A DNA stretch of 8,223 nt, from NCBI GenBank assembly GCA_937959285.1, contig CALGAR010000012.1, positions 1 to 8,223 on the forward strand, read 5' to 3'. The stretch comes from an uncultured Bryobacterales bacterium. GTDB lineage: Bacteria; Acidobacteriota; Terriglobia; Bryobacterales; Bryobacteraceae. Under the pieces are notes generated by a model. The model did no database searches. It was not told the origin of the DNA and was given only the letters and a program-made list of their open reading frames with translations. Positions 6,289 to 8,223 of this stretch are shown in pieces (positions within the stretch are counted from its first letter, which is position 1; each line of letters starts with the position of its first letter). Position numbers and translations under genes: made by a program.

Positions 6289-7590
6289 ATGTACATTCCA
6301 TGGTCGCGCTATATCACGCAGAGAGCCGTATTGCGCATTCTGCAGACCGGGTTCGCGCTCGTTTTGCTCCTGCTCGCCTTGGCATGCGTGATCGCGATAC
6401 GTGGAGCGAGAGGCATTCAGGCTGACGCGGAAGCCGTGCTCCGGGAAGAGCTCAGCTTCGCGCACCTCCTGAACCAGGCGCAGATTGGGGAAAGCACCAT
6501 GGCCGCGGTGTTGCACCGGATAGAGAGCCGCCAGCCTGCCACCAAGTCCAGCCGCTCCCTGCAGGACCTGGAATTGGCCAATCAGGCGCTGCACAAGGCA
6601 GCTGCGGCGGCACAGCAGACGCCCGAGGCAAGCGACTGGCGGGAGCTGAGCAAATCAGCGGAGCAATTCACGAAAATTGCAAGCGAAGCCATCCGCGCCG
6701 ATGACCGTTCCAACGCTACCCTCGAACTTCTGTCGGCGTTGCATAACAATCTGAATCATCACATGCAGCGCATTGTGAACAGCAGCATGCAGCGGGCGAT
6801 CACGGTAGATCGGGTTCTGGCAGGCCGGTCGCGCGAGCTTGCCGAGGAGTCTCTGTGGCTGCTGGGGGGCTGCTTTGTCCTGTCGGTTATTTTTGCCGGG
6901 TTGACGATTCAAATGGCAAGAGCGGGCGTCCGGAAGATGGAGTGGCAAGCCAGTGAGCTCGGCAGGGTCTCGTGGCATATGCTGCAGACCCAAGAAGAGG
7001 CGGCCAGACGTTTTTCTCATGAGCTGCATGACGAGCTGGGGCAAACCCTTGCCGCCATCCGTGCGAATCTGCAGCAGCCGAGGTTTTCAGCGCGCCGCGC
7101 GGATACGCTCAATCTCGTCGACAGTGCGATAGCGAATGTGCGCGAGCTGTCTCAATTGCTCCGCCCGGTCATCCTCGATGATTTCGGTCTCGACGCCGCG
7201 CTCCGGTGGCTGGCGGAAGGCTTCTCGCAGCGAACAGGCATCATTGTCAACTACGACTCCAACCTTGATGTGCGGCTGGAGGATCAAACCGAAACCCACT
7301 TGTTCCGGATCGCGCAAGAGGCGCTGACGAACGTGGCAAGACATTCGGGAGCGACCGTCGTCGAGATGGGTCTGCATTTCGAGCGCTCCTCGGTCCGTCT
7401 TACAATTGAAGATAATGGCCGAGGGCTTGCGCAGAGTGAGCCTTTTTCGCATTCCAGTTTGGGAATGGTTGGGATGAGGGCCCGGGCCCGGGAAGCAGGC
7501 GGTGAGCTGAGTGTGACGAACGGCCCGGCTGGCGGTGTCCGGATTGAAGCCAGGATACCAGTACGCAGGTTAGCTTGTGCAAGCAGTTAA
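6289..7590 (+). CDS. Membrane sensor histidine kinase, HisKA_3 (NarX/DegS-like) type
   Basis: This is the sensor kinase of a two-component system and should phosphorylate the regulator encoded next. Numbering from ATG 6289 (433 residues), a first membrane helix spans about 17-37 and a second about 190-209. They enclose roughly 150 extracytoplasmic residues that are mostly helical in character (many Ala, Gln, Glu, Leu) and match no sensor domain I recognise. A short linker, too short for a HAMP domain, leads to the dimerisation/phosphoacceptor segment SHELHDELGQTLAAIRANL with His247. The ATPase domain follows, with an N-box at QEALTNVARHSG (Asn348), a G1 box at DNGRGL (Asp375) and a G2 box near GMVGMRARA. 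ATG 6208 in the same frame would add 27 residues. The gene follows the dab cluster on the same strand, so it may be co-transcribed. The ligand is unknown; CO2/bicarbonate or membrane energy state is a guess from context. Confidence 0.92.
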   Translation: MYIPWSRYITQRAVLRILQTGFALVLLLLALACVIAIRGARGIQADAEAVLREELSFAHLLNQAQIGESTMAAVLHRIESRQPATKSSRSLQDLELANQALHKAAAAAQQTPEASDWRELSKSAEQFTKIASEAIRADDRSNATLELLSALHNNLNHHMQRIVNSSMQRAITVDRVLAGRSRELAEESLWLLGGCFVLSVIFAGLTIQMARAGVRKMEWQASELGRVSWHMLQTQEEAARRFSHELHDELGQTLAAIRANLQQPRFSARRADTLNLVDSAIANVRELSQLLRPVILDDFGLDAALRWLAEGFSQRTGIIVNYDSNLDVRLEDQTETHLFRIAQEALTNVARHSGATVVEMGLHFERSSVRLTIEDNGRGLAQSEPFSHSSLGMVGMRARAREAGGELSVTNGPAGGVRIEARIPVRRLACASS

Positions 7591-8221
7591 GCGAACGCGT
7601 ATTCTCATAGCGGACGATCATTCTGTGGTCCGAAGCGGGTTTCGAGCGCTGCTGAGCGCTCAGCCCGATCTGGAAGTAATCGGCGAAGCATCCGATGGGC
7701 GAGAGGCGGTCGAGAAATCCGTCGCCCTTCAGCCCGACATCGTTGTGATGGATGTCACGATGCCGAATCTGAACGGGATCGAAGCAACCCGGAGACTGGC
7801 GCAGGAAGCTCCGAAGGTTCGAGTCCTGGCGCTGTCGATGCACAAAGACGCTGTTTATGTGCGTGAGATTCTCCGGGCCGGCGCCCGCGGCTACCTCCTC
7901 AAGGATTCCGGTGAGCAGGACTTTATTTCCGCCATTCGTTCCCTTGCGAGAGGCGAGGGATACATCAGTCCCGCAGTCTCCGACGCCGTTCTGAACGACT
8001 ACCGCCGTCACGTCACCAATCCCATCGACCTGCTCACCAGCCGCGAACGCGAAGTTCTGCAGCGCATCGCCGAAGGACAAACGAACAAGGAGATCGCGAC
8101 CAGCCTCAATCTCAGCGTCTACACCGTGGAAGCCCACCGAGGACGCATCATGGAAAAGCTGAACCTTCACAGCTCCGGAGAGCTGGTCCGGTTTGCGATC
8201 AGAAACGGCTTGATCGATTAG
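7577..8221 (+). CDS. NarL/FixJ-family response regulator with LuxR-type HTH
   Basis: A 214-residue DNA-binding response regulator, the expected partner of the preceding kinase. The receiver domain shows the acidic pair Asp13-Asp14 in ILIADDHSVVRSG, the phosphoacceptor Asp59 in VVMDVTMPNLNG, a Ser in the switch position (LALSMHKDA) and Lys109 in GYLLKDSG. The C-terminal LuxR helix-turn-helix begins near residue 153 (LTSREREVLQRIAEGQTNKEIA) and continues through SVYTVEAHRGRIMEKLNL, ending in the usual form. The GTG start at 7577 overlaps the kinase stop by 14 bases, with AGGT at 7567-7570 as ribosome site; this indicates translational coupling and fixed stoichiometry. The gene is complete, ending at TAG 8219-8221. 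Its targets are not shown by the sequence; the upstream dab operon is a reasonable candidate. Confidence 0.95.
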   Translation: MQAVKRTRILIADDHSVVRSGFRALLSAQPDLEVIGEASDGREAVEKSVALQPDIVVMDVTMPNLNGIEATRRLAQEAPKVRVLALSMHKDAVYVREILRAGARGYLLKDSGEQDFISAIRSLARGEGYISPAVSDAVLNDYRRHVTNPIDLLTSREREVLQRIAEGQTNKEIATSLNLSVYTVEAHRGRIMEKLNLHSSGELVRFAIRNGLID

Positions 8222-8223
8222 CC

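Noticed and set aside
5731..6594. 287-codon open frame on the minus strand
   Set aside because: It is antisense to the end of the third dab gene and the start of the kinase, both well supported. The translation is a low-complexity, Gln/Arg/Glu-rich shadow.
7400..8170. 256-codon open frame on the minus strand
   Set aside because: It is antisense to the kinase ATPase domain and the response regulator, and has no family motif.

Overview
The window carries a forward-strand cluster of five genes, 617 to 8221. Upstream, and pointing the other way, is the start of a glycosyltransferase gene that runs off the left edge. The DNA is GC-rich by eye. The gene types would suit a soil or sediment Gram-negative such as an acidobacterium, but that is only an impression. 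There is no rRNA, tRNA or other phylogenetic marker here.

Layout. Positions 1-322 (minus strand) hold the N-terminal third of a family 2 glycosyltransferase resembling polyprenol-phosphate sugar synthases. It shows an apparent one-base frameshift at a run of five A and has no standard start codon. Positions 323-616 are an intergenic or leader region with a small hairpin and an interrupted direct repeat. Positions 617-3454 encode DabA (DUF2309/UPF0753), the zinc-binding, beta-carbonic-anhydrase-like subunit of the DAB inorganic-carbon accumulation complex; all four expected metal ligands are visible. Positions 3466-4827 encode DabB, a NuoL/MrpA-like membrane subunit. Immediately after its stop, 4828-6171 encodes a second, different Nuo/Mrp-like membrane protein, which the classical two-gene DAB locus lacks. 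Positions 6289-7590 and 7577-8221 encode a membrane histidine kinase (HisKA_3 type) and a NarL/LuxR-type response regulator. These two genes overlap by 14 bases.

How they may work together. DabA and DabB are known, in chemolithoautotrophs and some heterotrophs, to couple cation influx to vectorial CO2 hydration, trapping bicarbonate in the cytoplasm. The third gene is so tightly joined to dabB (stop codon abutting start codon) that its product is probably part of the same complex. It has lost the conserved Glu and Lys of the Nuo/Mrp proton half-channel. DabB keeps those two residues but ends early, without the last antiporter helices, which the third protein does have. The kinase/regulator pair follows in the same orientation and may control this operon in response to CO2/bicarbonate, pH or membrane energy state; that link is inferred only from position. 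The most interesting part of the window is the possible three-subunit DAB with a dedicated two-component system.
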